Positions 16,346 through 25,122 of a DNA stretch of 57,662 nucleotides are shown one piece after another (within the stretch, counting starts at the first letter, position 1; every line of letters begins with the position of its first letter). The position numbers and the translations under genes were made by a program. Under the pieces are notes generated by a model that had not been told where the DNA came from, searched no databases, and worked only from the letters and a program-made list of their open reading frames with translations. This stretch comes from Acidobacteriota bacterium (GTDB taxonomy: Bacteria; Acidobacteriota; UBA890; WLXD01): contig JAJCXT010000101.1 of the NCBI GenBank assembly GCA_029263295.1, positions 1 to 57,662 on the forward strand. The letters run 5' to 3'.

Positions 16346-18507
16346 GAGGATTGGGTTGGACGATCCTGGCCTTGCTCTTCGCGCTGGTGACGGACGTCGT
16401 TGCGACGTCGGCGCAGGAGCCCGAGACGGCCAGGCTGCTGGGAGCGGTCGTGTCGATGGCGCGCACATCCAGCGTCGTCGGCCGCGAAGGGCAGGCCGCC
16501 GATCATGTCCGCGCGCTGTTGGCGGGTCTCGACGTGCGGACGGACGCGATCGGCAACGTGACCGTGGAACTCGGCTCGGGTAGCCCGCGGCGCCTCATGG
16601 CGGTGCCGCTCGATGAGCCCGGGTACGTGGTGACGCGTGTTCAGGACGACGGCTTTCTGCGCATCACGCCCGTGGGACTGGGTTATCGCGGGACGCTCGC
16701 GCATCAGTCGCTGGAGGGCAACGAGGTCACCGTGGTGACGCGCGACAGCATCGTTCGCGGCGCGGTCGGAGTTCCGTCGGCGCACCTGACGTCATTCGCC
16801 AGAACGCGGATTGATCGCGCGGCTCCATTCGCCTGGCAGGACGCCTATGTAGACATCGGCGCAAGCGCCGCTGGAGAGGTGGCGGCTTTGGGTGTGCGAC
16901 CGATGGACACGCTCACGCTGACCAAGCGGCCGTCCGTGTTGCGCGGGGAACTGGTGGCCGCGCCGTCGATGCAGGTAAAGGCGGCAGCCGTGGCTCTGGC
17001 CGAAGCGGCACACCGGATCGCGGCCGCCGAAGTAGACGGCACCGTCGTGTTGGCCTGGACCACGCTGGAGTTGCTGAACGGCAAGGGGCTCGAAACGGTG
17101 CTCCACCGCCAGGCCTTTGACGAGAGCTACATCTTCAGCAGGAACTTCGGCTGGGAAGTTGTGGAGCGCACGTATGTGATGCCGGAATCACCGGCCCCCG
17201 GGGCGGGCGTGCTTAGCGCTGAGCCCCTGGTCGGAACGATGCGGGCGCCGCACGCGCCACGGTTCCCGAATCCGTACAGTACGCTTGCGCGCGGTTCCGC
17301 GCGTGCGCGCTTCATCGGCCTGCCGACGCTCTACCAGGACACACCGGTCGAAACTGTCAGCGTGGCCGATGTGGCGGCGCTGGCTGACTTCTATGTCGCG
17401 ACCGCTGGAGCCGACACTCCTCCAACAGAGCTTCCGCTCGTGCCAACGCTTGGCCCGGCCCCGATACCAGATCGTCCATTCGGTGAGCTGGCAGAGACTC
17501 TGAGCAGCCTGGTGGATCGCTACGGAGTCAGTGGCGACGAGGCACCCGTGCGTGCGCAGATCGCGAGTCTGCTGCCGGGCTGGGCGGATCCCGAGGTTGA
17601 CGACGCCGGCAATCTCTCGATCAGCGTCGGGCAGGGGGAGAGTCACATCGTCTTCGTTGCCCACATGGACGAAACGGGCTATCGAATTCGGGAGGTGCGT
17701 CCGGACGGACGTCTCGTGCTCGATACGGAAGGCGGCAATCTCGAGTGGGTCTGGGAGGCGCAGGCTGGACTCGCGCACACGGCCGACGGCGATGTCGCGG
17801 CGGTGTTCGAGCCACGATTCGGGCACCTCAACGCTGCCCGTCGAGCATCAGATGAAGAACTGACAGCCTACGTCGGCGCGGATAGCCCGGCCGCCGTCGA
17901 GGCCCTGGGGGTGCGGGTAGGGGACACGCTCACCATGCCAAAGGCAATGCGCCGATTGGGTTGGTATCGGGCCCTGGCGAGGGCGTTCGACGACCGCGCC
18001 GGCTCCACGGCTCTGATCGAGGCCGCGCGCCGGATCGATCCGGCATCTCTGCGGCAGCGAGTGACGTTTGCGTGGTCGGTTGGTGAGGAAGTCGGCCTGG
18101 TGGGCGCGCAGGGGCTCGCGGAGCGCTTCGACGACGCCACGGTGGTATTCCCGGTGGACACGTTCGTCTCCTCGGACGCGCCACTGGAGTCACCACGTAC
18201 CGCATACGCGCCGCTGGGCGCGGGGCTCGTGATCCGTGTGGTGGAGAGCATCAACTTTGCCAGGCCGGAGTGGGTGACCCATCTCGAGGCCCTGGCAGCT
18301 GCGAACGATATTCCGACCCAGCGTGGAATGACCTCAGGCGGAACCGACGGTCTGCCCTGGGTTGGCCGGGGAATCCCGAGCGTGCCGATTTCGTGGCCGG
18401 GTCGCTACTCGCATTCGCCGATCGAGGTCCTCGACCTGCGAGACCTTGACGCACTGGTTCGGATGATCGTCGTGCTGGCCAAGGAGCCGGGCCGCATGGG
18501 CTACTAG
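16327..18507 (+). CDS. Secreted two-domain M42-like metallopeptidase, first domain degenerate
   Basis: A 726-residue protein with an N-terminal signal segment (LGWTILALLFALVTDVVATSAQ) and two M42 aminopeptidase-like units. The C-terminal unit (about 395-726) keeps all metal and catalytic residues: HMDETGY, FDDRAG, SVGEEVGLVGA, PVDTFVSSD and the final YSHSPIE. The N-terminal unit (about 35-370) aligns by pattern but has lost them. The H-x-D site is VPLDEPGY, the bridging Asp region is PSMQVKAAA, the E-E pair is TLELLNG, and the last His is replaced in YQDTPVE. One active and one dead unit are therefore predicted. The ATG at 16327 follows a 23-bp duplication; the longer frame from 16279 lies inside the racemase gene. 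Confidence 0.82.
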   Translation: MTVAGRRGLGWTILALLFALVTDVVATSAQEPETARLLGAVVSMARTSSVVGREGQAADHVRALLAGLDVRTDAIGNVTVELGSGSPRRLMAVPLDEPGYVVTRVQDDGFLRITPVGLGYRGTLAHQSLEGNEVTVVTRDSIVRGAVGVPSAHLTSFARTRIDRAAPFAWQDAYVDIGASAAGEVAALGVRPMDTLTLTKRPSVLRGELVAAPSMQVKAAAVALAEAAHRIAAAEVDGTVVLAWTTLELLNGKGLETVLHRQAFDESYIFSRNFGWEVVERTYVMPESPAPGAGVLSAEPLVGTMRAPHAPRFPNPYSTLARGSARARFIGLPTLYQDTPVETVSVADVAALADFYVATAGADTPPTELPLVPTLGPAPIPDRPFGELAETLSSLVDRYGVSGDEAPVRAQIASLLPGWADPEVDDAGNLSISVGQGESHIVFVAHMDETGYRIREVRPDGRLVLDTEGGNLEWVWEAQAGLAHTADGDVAAVFEPRFGHLNAARRASDEELTAYVGADSPAAVEALGVRVGDTLTMPKAMRRLGWYRALARAFDDRAGSTALIEAARRIDPASLRQRVTFAWSVGEEVGLVGAQGLAERFDDATVVFPVDTFVSSDAPLESPRTAYAPLGAGLVIRVVESINFARPEWVTHLEALAAANDIPTQRGMTSGGTDGLPWVGRGIPSVPISWPGRYSHSPIEVLDLRDLDALVRMIVVLAKEPGRMGY

Positions 18508-18911
18508 ACCGCGTAGGGGACGATGACGAAGTGGTGCCGGTCGGGCGGGAAGTCACGCGTGTTCCGAGTGGCGAGAAGGAGTCCGTGTACCTGTGCGGTT
18601 GCTGCCTGCATGGCGTCCGGCAGGGCCCACCGGTAACGCCTCCGCAGACGCGCCGCCGCGACTGCCACGCGTTTGCCGACGGGCAAGAACTGGTAGCGGT
18701 CGAGAATCTCTTCGACAACGGCTTCCGTGTCGACGCCGCACCCCGTGAGCACCTCGGCACGCGTGATCGCTGAGACAGCGCCCAGATTGTTCTTCTCGAG
18801 TCGCAGCAGGAACTCAGTCGCCGTCCGGGTTCCGTTCAGATGATCGATCAGGACCATGGAGTCGAGCAAGACGCTCTTCCCATTCGGCGCGGATCCTACG
18901 TTGGTATTCAA
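18504..18911 (-). CDS. vapC: Toxin, VapC-like PIN-domain ribonuclease (second pair)
   Basis: A PIN-domain toxin of up to 135 residues. Acidic residues are in order: D17 in VLLDSMVLID, E53 in RAEVL, D99 in ALPDAMQAA, and the TRNTRDF region with N117 and D120. The start is uncertain. TTG at 18911 gives the length shown and overlaps the antitoxin gene by 98 bases. A later TTG at 18869 would keep the first catalytic aspartate, whereas the ATG at 18857 would lose it. The 3' end converges with the peptidase gene and shares the bases CTAG with its stop. Confidence 0.8.
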   Translation of the reverse strand: MNTNVGSAPNGKSVLLDSMVLIDHLNGTRTATEFLLRLEKNNLGAVSAITRAEVLTGCGVDTEAVVEEILDRYQFLPVGKRVAVAAARLRRRYRWALPDAMQAATAQVHGLLLATRNTRDFPPDRHHFVIVPYAV

Positions 18912-19107
18912 GCGCGTCTCCGTGTTGCCATGTCCCAGCCACGCTATCGAGCAGTGCCCCGAAGTCGGCCTTGTCGTCCGTCGAGCTCTCGCGTAGGTCG
19001 CCGACGGCGCGGCGCACCAATGCCGTCATTGTTATGCCCTGGCGCGCTGCCTCAGCGTCGAGCCATCGTTTGTCATCCTCGCTCAGCGAGATCACCGTAC
19101 GTATCAT
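18814..19107 (-). CDS. Antitoxin, ribbon-helix-helix (CopG/VapB-like)
   Basis: A 97-residue antitoxin. The N-terminal MIRTVISLSEDDKRWLDAEA followed by RQGITMTALVRRAVGDL is a ribbon-helix-helix DNA-binding domain, in which the first strand (RTVISL) contacts the operator. The C-terminal part (GTWQHGDALEYQRRIRAEWEERLA) is the likely toxin-binding helix. The end of the gene overlaps the PIN toxin gene. A perfect inverted repeat begins nine bases before the ATG (19116-19140) and is the expected autoregulation site. Confidence 0.85.
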   Translation of the reverse strand: MIRTVISLSEDDKRWLDAEAARQGITMTALVRRAVGDLRESSTDDKADFGALLDSVAGTWQHGDALEYQRRIRAEWEERLARLHGPDRSSERNPDGD

Positions 19108-19115
19108 CCCGAAAT

Positions 19116-19140
19116 GATATCAATTTTGGGAATTGATATC
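19116..19140 (-). promoter_or_regulatory. Perfect inverted repeat, operator of second toxin-antitoxin pair
   Basis: Arms GATATCAATT (19116-19125) and AATTGATATC (19131-19140) are exact reverse complements around TTGGG. The 25-base dyad is AT-rich in a GC-rich neighbourhood and lies nine bases before the antitoxin ATG. Ribbon-helix-helix antitoxins bind short dyads over their own promoter, so this is the likely operator. The promoter hexamers cannot be fixed. Confidence 0.7.
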
Positions 19141-19212
19141 GATAGGTCCGTCACCGGGCTGAGATGGCCAGGCGCTAGGAGATTCCGCGGGAGGGGTCGC
19201 GCGCTGCAGCTA

Positions 19213-19764
19213 TTACTGGCGACGCGGGACAGGGTTCGTCGGCGAACCGCCGCCGGTGGGTCCGGTCAGAGTCGGCATCATCTGCAGGGTCTGCATCATC
19301 CGATAGGTCATCGGGTTCATGCCCCACAGGCGCGTGCTCTGGTCTGGGTCCTCGAACCACGACAGCGGCGCGAGCTCTTCGGCGGAACGCTGTTCGGGGT
19401 TGCCGGGGTTCTCGACGCTGGCGAGGAAATCCCCGGCCGCCGTTACGCGTTCGCGCCAGGGCTCGGTCCAACCGCGGAAGCTGTCAGCGTTGCCTGCCAC
19501 CAGCGAGATATCGCGGACTGCCCAGCCTTCCTGCTTCGCCACGATGCGGAGATCCACCAGCGTGCCGTCGTCCAACTGCAGCAGCGCGCTGCCGCCGGTG
19601 TCGGCCGTGCCGAGCGCGCTACGCACCTGTACGCCTTCCAGTGCCAAACTGACGTCCTGCAACGCGTACAGGACATCTTCGTTGCTGGGGACATCCTGCG
19701 CCCATGCCGGGCTGGCGACGAGCGCCATGCTGCAGACTGTGAGCGCCAAGCGTTTCAGAGACAC
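19213..19764 (-). CDS. Secreted protein of unknown function
   Basis: A 183-residue protein with a good Sec signal peptide (MSLKRLALTVCSMALVASPAWAQ, cleavage after AWA). The mature part is a single small domain (EDVLYALQDVSLALEGVQV, LLQLDDGTLVDLRIVAKQEGW) with an acidic, Trp-containing middle, and ends in a Met/Thr/Pro-rich tail (MNPMTYRMMQTLQMMPTLTG). No cysteines remain after processing. No family was recognised. It follows sufT on the same strand after 141 bases, so it may be the last gene of the SUF transcript or have its own promoter. Confidence 0.6.
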   Translation of the reverse strand: MSLKRLALTVCSMALVASPAWAQDVPSNEDVLYALQDVSLALEGVQVRSALGTADTGGSALLQLDDGTLVDLRIVAKQEGWAVRDISLVAGNADSFRGWTEPWRERVTAAGDFLASVENPGNPEQRSAEELAPLSWFEDPDQSTRLWGMNPMTYRMMQTLQMMPTLTGPTGGGSPTNPVPRRQ

Positions 19765-19905
19765 GACGATAGCTCCACGTCGGTGATTACGTTGCGAGAC
19801 TTTGAGATTACCACGGCCATCTGGATCCAGTCTTGGCCGCGCGCCGGAACGCCGTGAGCCGAGGCATGGTCAGGACAGCGTTGGCCAGGGGCACCGGGCG
19901 CGGTG

Positions 19906-20223
19906 CTACTCCCAGATGCCGAGCATCATCTTGACATCGTCGGTGGCCATGCTCCGAGGATCCCAGGGTGGCGACCAGACGAGCTCGATCTCGACTTCCT
20001 CAACGTTCTCCATCTGCAGAACGGTGCTGTGCACGGCGCCCATGATCTGGGGCCCCACGGGGCACATCGGCGAGGTGAGGGTCATCTTGATGTTGAGCTT
20101 GCTGGCTTCTTCGTCGGGCTCGACGTCGTAGATGAGTCCCAGATCGACAATCGAGATGTTCATCTCCGGGTCGGTAACTGGGTGGATGGCCTCGAGGACC
20201 TCTTCCTTGTTGGGCATCGACAT
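19906..20223 (-). CDS. sufT: DUF59/MIP18-family Fe-S assembly protein SufT
   Basis: A 105-residue protein of the MIP18 family, helpers of Fe-S cluster maturation. The signature is clear: VTDPEMNISIVDLGLIYDV, then KMTLTSPMCPVGPQIM with the conserved cysteine, and a closing VELVWSPPW-type stretch. It is the last of the SUF genes in transcription order, 11 bases after sufU. In bacteria SufT is needed for cluster delivery to certain enzymes under iron limitation. Its place in this operon fits that role. Confidence 0.9.
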   Translation of the reverse strand: MSMPNKEEVLEAIHPVTDPEMNISIVDLGLIYDVEPDEEASKLNIKMTLTSPMCPVGPQIMGAVHSTVLQMENVEEVEIELVWSPPWDPRSMATDDVKMMLGIWE

Positions 20224-20234
20224 TTTGTTCGCTC

Positions 20235-20720
20235 TCAGTGGGTTTTGACTTCGATGTCGTCGTCGGCCTCGACCTGGTCGGCGAGGTCAGGGTCGTATTG
20301 CGCCAGCGCCTGCTCCAGCGTCGTCCATGCGAGAAGCGCGCACTTGATGCGTACGGGGAAGTTCTTCACGCCCTCGAGAGCTTCCAGGTCGCCGAAGTCC
20401 TGACCTTCCGGCCACGACTCGCCGCGCATGACAGCCTTGAAGGTGTCCTTGAGCGCGATGGCCTCGGCCAGCGTCTTGCCCGACAGCTGCTGCACGAGCA
20501 TGGAGGCCGATGCCACCGATATCGAGCAGCCGTTGGGCTCGATGTGCAGGGCGGCGATGCGGCCGTCCGCGTCCACCGATAGTTCCATGACGAGCTCGTC
20601 GCCGCAGAGCGGGTTGAAGCCCTCTACCTTGATGGCCGGACCGTCGATCGCGTCGGCGCCATGCGGCGTGCGGTAGTGGTCGAGAATGACTTCGCGGTAC
20701 AGGTCGTCGAGTCCCTGCAT
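20235..20720 (-). CDS. sufU: SufU-type sulfur-transfer/scaffold protein
   Basis: A 161-residue IscU-like protein that accepts sulfur from SufS. It opens with LDDLYREVILDHYRTPH, the family start. Three cysteines are at the expected places: NPLCGDEL (with the metal-binding Asp two residues on), PNGCSISVASASM and RIKCALLAW. The G-C-S-I-S-x-A-S form and the longer loop (MRGESWPEGQDFGDL) match SufU rather than IscU. In Bacillus this protein is a zinc-dependent sulfur shuttle. The ATG at 20720 is used; the longer frame runs into sufS. It sits 19 bases after sufS. Confidence 0.92.
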   Translation of the reverse strand: MQGLDDLYREVILDHYRTPHGADAIDGPAIKVEGFNPLCGDELVMELSVDADGRIAALHIEPNGCSISVASASMLVQQLSGKTLAEAIALKDTFKAVMRGESWPEGQDFGDLEALEGVKNFPVRIKCALLAWTTLEQALAQYDPDLADQVEADDDIEVKTH

Positions 20721-20739
20721 CGGGTGCTTACTCCAGAGT

Positions 20740-22008
20740 TCAGGTGGCCAGTCCGAAGACCTTGCGGGCTTCGAACAGCGCATCGACGAGCCGGTCGACT
20801 TCGTCGAGATCGTTGTAAACGTAAAACGACGCACGCGCGGTGGCCATGACGCCGAGCCGCCGCATGAGCGGCTTGGCGCAGTGATGCCCGGCGCGAATCG
20901 CGATGCCGTGTTGATCGAGGATCGTCCCCAGATCGTGGGCGTGAATCTGATTGTCGTTGAAGGAAGCGAGGCTACAGCGGTCGTGCGGGTCCTGCGGCCC
21001 GTAGACGGTCAGCCAAGGCAGCTCGCGCAGCCGGCCGAGGAGATACTCGTTGATCCTCACCTCGTGCTGGCGGATGGCCGCCGTGCCCAACTCGTTCAGA
21101 TAGTCGATGCTGGCGCCGAGTCCCACCGCGTCGGCAACGCTCGGTGTGCCGGCCTCGAACTTGTGCGGCACCGCAGCCCAGGTACTCCGCTCGAGAGTGA
21201 CGTCGCGGATCATCTCACCGCCCCCGAGGAACGGATCCATCTCCTCGAGCACATCGCGGCGTCCCCAGAGCACGCCAATGCCGAGTGGGCCGAGGGCCTT
21301 GTGAGGCGAGTAGGCGTAGAAGTCGCAGTCGAGCGCCTGGACGTCCACCGGGCCGTGTGGCACGCCCTGGGCACCATCGACGAGCACCTTGGCGCCCACC
21401 GAGTGGGCGGCGCAGGCGATCGTGGGAATGGCGTTCACGGTTCCGAGTGCGTTGGAGACATGGGTCAACGCGACGAGGCGGGTGTGTTCGTTCAGTACCT
21501 CGTCGAGATGGTCCAGCTGCAGGTGCCCCGATTCATCGATGTCCAGGAACCGCAGCTTGCAGCCGCGCTCCTGTGCCAGCAACTGCCAGGGCACCAGGTT
21601 GCTGTGATGCTCCATCACCGTGAGCAGGATCTCGTCGCCCTCGCGCACGTGTCGTCGAGCCCAGGCGTGGGCCACGAGATTGATGGACTCGGTCGTGTTG
21701 CGCGTGAAGATGATGCTCTGGGTCGAGTCCGCGTTCAGGAACGCCGCCACCTTGCTACGCGCCCCCTCGTAGGCGTCGGTCGCCTCCTCCGAGAGGAGAT
21801 GCACGCCGCGGTGAACATTGGCGTTCGAGGTCCGGTAGAAATCGGACATCGCGTCAATGACGGAGTCCGGCCGCTGAGTCGTCGCGGAATTGTCCAGGTA
21901 GATGAGCGGCTTGCCGTGGATCTCGCGCTGCAGGATCGGGAAGTCCTGTCGCACCTTGGCGACGTCCAGTTGCGCGGTTGGCGTCGTGGCTTCCGTGTCG
22001 ATCGTCAT
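20740..22008 (-). CDS. sufS: Cysteine desulfurase SufS
   Basis: A 422-residue PLP enzyme (fold type I, group II) that takes sulfur from cysteine as a persulfide and passes it to SufU. Marks include YLDNSATTQRP, NVHRGVHLLSEEAT, TRNTTESINLVA, the PLP lysine in YSPHKALGPLGIG and the catalytic cysteine in IRAGHHCAKP. The R-x-G-x-H-C-A form is typical of SufS. The ATG at 22008 lies behind GTAGGAG. The gene is ten bases after the Rieske ferredoxin gene and 19 before sufU, within the SUF operon. Confidence 0.95.
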   Translation of the reverse strand: MTIDTEATTPTAQLDVAKVRQDFPILQREIHGKPLIYLDNSATTQRPDSVIDAMSDFYRTSNANVHRGVHLLSEEATDAYEGARSKVAAFLNADSTQSIIFTRNTTESINLVAHAWARRHVREGDEILLTVMEHHSNLVPWQLLAQERGCKLRFLDIDESGHLQLDHLDEVLNEHTRLVALTHVSNALGTVNAIPTIACAAHSVGAKVLVDGAQGVPHGPVDVQALDCDFYAYSPHKALGPLGIGVLWGRRDVLEEMDPFLGGGEMIRDVTLERSTWAAVPHKFEAGTPSVADAVGLGASIDYLNELGTAAIRQHEVRINEYLLGRLRELPWLTVYGPQDPHDRCSLASFNDNQIHAHDLGTILDQHGIAIRAGHHCAKPLMRRLGVMATARASFYVYNDLDEVDRLVDALFEARKVFGLAT

Positions 22009-22018
22009 CCGTCTACTC

Positions 22019-22363
22019 CTACCAATCGTCGTCGCCGGCTGGTGTGCCAGAGACCTGCACTCTGCCGTCCAGTTCGCGAACCTCAAACGTTCCGATCCCG
22101 ACGAGCGCTGGTGCGGAAGTCACCCGCCCGTCGCGCACGTCGAAACTCGCACCATGGCGCGGGCACTGCACGTCAAAGCCGACAAGACAGCCTTCGCCCA
22201 GCGGACCGTTGTCGTGCGAGCAGCGGTCCTGCACCGCGTACAGCGCGCCTTCGGCCCGAGCTACGACAACCCGGTCCGCGCCTACGATGTACGTGCAGAC
22301 ATCACCTTCGGCTATCTCTCCAGCCCCGGCAACGTCGAACCACTCGCGAACAACTGCGTCCAT
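22019..22363 (-). CDS. Rieske-type [2Fe-2S] ferredoxin within the SUF operon
   Basis: A 114-residue soluble Rieske protein. The cluster motifs C-x-H and C-x-x-H are seen in DRCSHDNGPLGEG and QCPRHGASFDVRDG. It resembles the ferredoxin component of dioxygenases (NirD/BphF type), begins VREWFDVAGAGEIAEG and has no transmembrane anchor. It lies between sufD (four bases before) and sufS (ten bases after), so it is co-transcribed. Similar genes occur in SUF operons of several phyla. A role as electron donor for cluster assembly is inferred. Confidence 0.9.
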   Translation of the reverse strand: MDAVVREWFDVAGAGEIAEGDVCTYIVGADRVVVARAEGALYAVQDRCSHDNGPLGEGCLVGFDVQCPRHGASFDVRDGRVTSAPALVGIGTFEVRELDGRVQVSGTPAGDDDW

Positions 22364-22367
22364 GGCA

Positions 22368-23669
22368 TCAGCCTGCGATCTTGTCGTCGATAAGACCCCA
22401 GAGGCGATCGCGGAGGCCCTCGTCTTCAATGCGGTCGAGCGCCGGCCCGAAGAACCCTTCGACGATGAGTTTCTCTGCCTCGCGCTCGGGCAGCCCACGT
22501 GTCTTCAGGTAGTAGACCTGGTCCTGGTCGATCGGACCGACGGTGGCCCCGTGTGTGCAACTCACGTCCTGGTTGAGGATCTCGAGTTCCGGGATCGACT
22601 GTGCCGAGCAGGTCGGGTCGAGCATCAGGTTGCGGTTCTCCTGATACGCCTCGCAGTTTGCCGCCTCGAGATCGACGCGGATGAGCCCGGTGTAGGCCGA
22701 GTACGCCTCGTCCTCGAGCACAACCTTGAAGTCCATGTCGGAGTAGCTGTTGCTCGCCTGGTGGACGTGTTCGGTATGGGTGTCGAAGCGCTGCGATCCC
22801 GAACCGAACGTTACGCCGATCATCTCCGACTGGGCGTTCTCGCCCTGCTGGACGTTGGCGATGTCGGTCTTGCTGTGCTGACCGCCCAGCGCGATGTTGA
22901 CCGTTGATGCCGATGCGTCGCGCTGCAACAGGAACCGCTGACGGGCATGGCTGCGAGTGCGGGAACCCCAACGCTGGATGTTGAAGTAGCTCAGCTTCGC
23001 GTTGGGCAGTACGGTGCCCTCGACCACCGAGTTCGCCACGATGCGCGCGTCACCCGGGCTGCTGTACTCGTCGATGATCGTGGCCTCGGCGCCTTCGTCG
23101 AGCACTATCAACAGGCGTGGGAACGCTGCTGACAGGTCCAGACCGTGGCGGCGGAACAGATGGATGGGGCCGTTCACCGCGACGTTGCGAGGTACGTAGA
23201 CGAAGACGCCGCCGGGGAAGAGCGCCGCGTTTAGCGCCTCGAACTTGCCGGCGTCGCGGCCCACTGCGCGACCGAGGTGCTCGCGCACGATGTCCTCGTG
23301 CGTGCTCGCGGCGGTGGCAAGGTCGGCGATGATCACGCCGGCCTCGCGCCACTCAGGAGCGAGCCATGCGGTCTGCAGGCTCGCATCGTCGACGATGCCG
23401 ACACCAGCGGGCGACTCCTGCATGCCCGCGGGGAGTTCGTCCTCTGCCTGGCCAGCCGCCGCCGGCAGCACCGGGGTGACCTTGTCGATCAGGAACTTCT
23501 CGGGGTCGGTGTACCGCCAGAGATGCCGCACACGGTCGGGCAGGGGAGTCTGTTCCCACACGTCCCAGGCATCGTGACGCCAGCCGGCCAACCACTCGGG
23601 TTCACCAGCGGCCTCGGCAATGGCACGCACATCGTCGGCGCTCGCACCGCTCTTGAGTGTTGCTTCCAT
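22368..23669 (-). CDS. sufD: Fe-S assembly scaffold subunit SufD
   Basis: A 433-residue right-handed beta-helix protein that pairs with SufB to form the cluster scaffold on the SufC ATPase. The C-terminal part has the typical QSIPELEILNQDVSCTHGATVG, with the conserved C-T-H, and then GLPEREAEKLIVEGFF. The middle shows FVYVPRNVAVNGPIHLF and the repeated strands of the helix. The start is ATG 23669 (MEATLKSGAS); the longer frame to 24200 overlaps sufB and is not used. It follows sufB by 32 bases. Confidence 0.93.
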   Translation of the reverse strand: MEATLKSGASADDVRAIAEAAGEPEWLAGWRHDAWDVWEQTPLPDRVRHLWRYTDPEKFLIDKVTPVLPAAAGQAEDELPAGMQESPAGVGIVDDASLQTAWLAPEWREAGVIIADLATAASTHEDIVREHLGRAVGRDAGKFEALNAALFPGGVFVYVPRNVAVNGPIHLFRRHGLDLSAAFPRLLIVLDEGAEATIIDEYSSPGDARIVANSVVEGTVLPNAKLSYFNIQRWGSRTRSHARQRFLLQRDASASTVNIALGGQHSKTDIANVQQGENAQSEMIGVTFGSGSQRFDTHTEHVHQASNSYSDMDFKVVLEDEAYSAYTGLIRVDLEAANCEAYQENRNLMLDPTCSAQSIPELEILNQDVSCTHGATVGPIDQDQVYYLKTRGLPEREAEKLIVEGFFGPALDRIEDEGLRDRLWGLIDDKIAG

Positions 23670-23701
23670 CTTTGTCCTCAGATTCCTTTTGCCGTCCGGC
23701 G

Positions 23702-25114
23702 CTAGCCGACCGAGCCTTCCATCTCGAGCTGGATGAGGCGGTTGAGTTCGACGGCGTATTCCATCGGCAGTTCTTTGACGAACGGCTCGATGAAGCCATT
23801 GACCACCATGACGAGCGCCTCTTCCTCGGTGAGCCCACGGCTCATGAGATAGAAGAGCTGCTCGTCGCCGACCTTGGAAACGCGCGCTTCGTGCTCCACC
23901 TGGACCTGTTCTTCGGCGATTTCCATCGTCGGATAGGTGTCGGAGCGTGAGCTGTCGCCCATCAGCAGCGCGTCGCATTCCACGTGCACCTTCGAATCGA
24001 CGGCACCCGGTTCCACCTTGATCATCCCTCGGTACGACGAACGTCCGCCCGCCTTCGAGATCGACTTCGAGGTGATGCGCGACGTCGTGCGCGGCGCCAC
24101 GTGGTGGATTTTGGCGCCAGCGTCCTGATGCTGACCCTCGTTGGCGAACGCCACCGACAGGATCTCGCCGTGGGCGCCTTCGCCGAGCAGGTTCACGCAC
24201 GGGTACTTCATCGTGAGCTTCGAGCCCAGATTGCCGTCAACCCATTCAACGAGAGCGTTCTCGTAGGCGTTGGCCCGCTTGGTGACCAGGTTGTACACGT
24301 TCTTGGACCAGTTCTGGATCGTCGTGTAACGCAACTGGGCACCCGGCAGCGCGATGATCTCGACGACCGCAGAGTGCAACGAGTCCTTCACATAGGTCGG
24401 TGCCGTGCAGCCCTCGATGTAGTGCACGCGCGAACCTTCGTCGGCGATGATCAGCGTCCGTTCGAACTGCCCCATGTTCTCCGCGTTGATGCGGAAGTAC
24501 GCCTGCAGCGGCATCGTTACCTCGACGCCGGGCGGGATGTACACGAAGGAGCCGCCCGACCACACGGCCGAGTTGAGCGCCGAGAACTTGTTGTCCTCCG
24601 CCGGGATCACCGACGCGAAGTACTTGCGCACGAGATCTTCGTGCTCGCGCAGGCCAGCGTCCATGTCGAGGAAGATCACGCCCTGCTTTTCGATCTCTTT
24701 TTGCAGGGAGTGGTAGACGACCTCGGACTCGTACTGGGCCGAGACACCGGCGAGGAACTTACGCTCGGCTTCGGGAATACCGAGCTTCTCGAAGGTGTTC
24801 TTGATGTACTCGGGGACGTCGTCCCAGGTCTCTCCCTGTTGTTCGGTGGGCTTCAGGTAGTAGTAGATCTCCTCGAAGTCGATCGAGTTGAGCAACTCCG
24901 TGCTGCCCCACTTCGGCATCGGCTTGGCGTGAAACGTGGCGAGCGCCTTGAGGCGGAACTCGAGCATCCATTCAGGCTCGTCCTTCATCGCCGACATGTT
25001 GCGAACGACTTCTTCGGTGAGCCCCTTCTCGGCCTTGTAGACCGCCTGTTCAGGATCGTGGAAGCCGTACTTGTACTCGTCGTTGATGTCCAGATCGTCG
25101 GGTCGACTACTCAT
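23702..25114 (-). CDS. sufB: Fe-S assembly scaffold subunit SufB
   Basis: A 470-residue SufB. Family marks: [67 protein letters not shown], a cysteine in [10 protein letters not shown] where the catalytic SufB cysteine is expected, and [22 protein letters not shown] near the end. The protein forms the SufBC2D complex on which clusters are built from SufU-delivered sulfur. The ATG at 25114 is behind AGGAG. The gene starts eight bases after the sufC stop. No intein is present, although inteins are found in some sufB genes. Confidence 0.96.
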   Translation of the reverse strand: MSSRPDDLDINDEYKYGFHDPEQAVYKAEKGLTEEVVRNMSAMKDEPEWMLEFRLKALATFHAKPMPKWGSTELLNSIDFEEIYYYLKPTEQQGETWDDVPEYIKNTFEKLGIPEAERKFLAGVSAQYESEVVYHSLQKEIEKQGVIFLDMDAGLREHEDLVRKYFASVIPAEDNKFSALNSAVWSGGSFVYIPPGVEVTMPLQAYFRINAENMGQFERTLIIADEGSRVHYIEGCTAPTYVKDSLHSAVVEIIALPGAQLRYTTIQNWSKNVYNLVTKRANAYENALVEWVDGNLGSKLTMKYPCVNLLGEGAHGEILSVAFANEGQHQDAGAKIHHVAPRTTSRITSKSISKAGGRSSYRGMIKVEPGAVDSKVHVECDALLMGDSSRSDTYPTMEIAEEQVQVEHEARVSKVGDEQLFYLMSRGLTEEEALVMVVNGFIEPFVKELPMEYAVELNRLIQLEMEGSVG

Positions 25115-25122
25115 GGTGTCTC

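Noticed and set aside
14895..16466. 523-codon open frame on the minus strand
   Set aside because: It is antisense to the racemase gene and has no family pattern.
20686..22512. 608-codon open frame on the plus strand
   Set aside because: It is antisense to sufS, sufU and the Rieske gene, which have clear family motifs. Long antisense frames are usual at this GC content.
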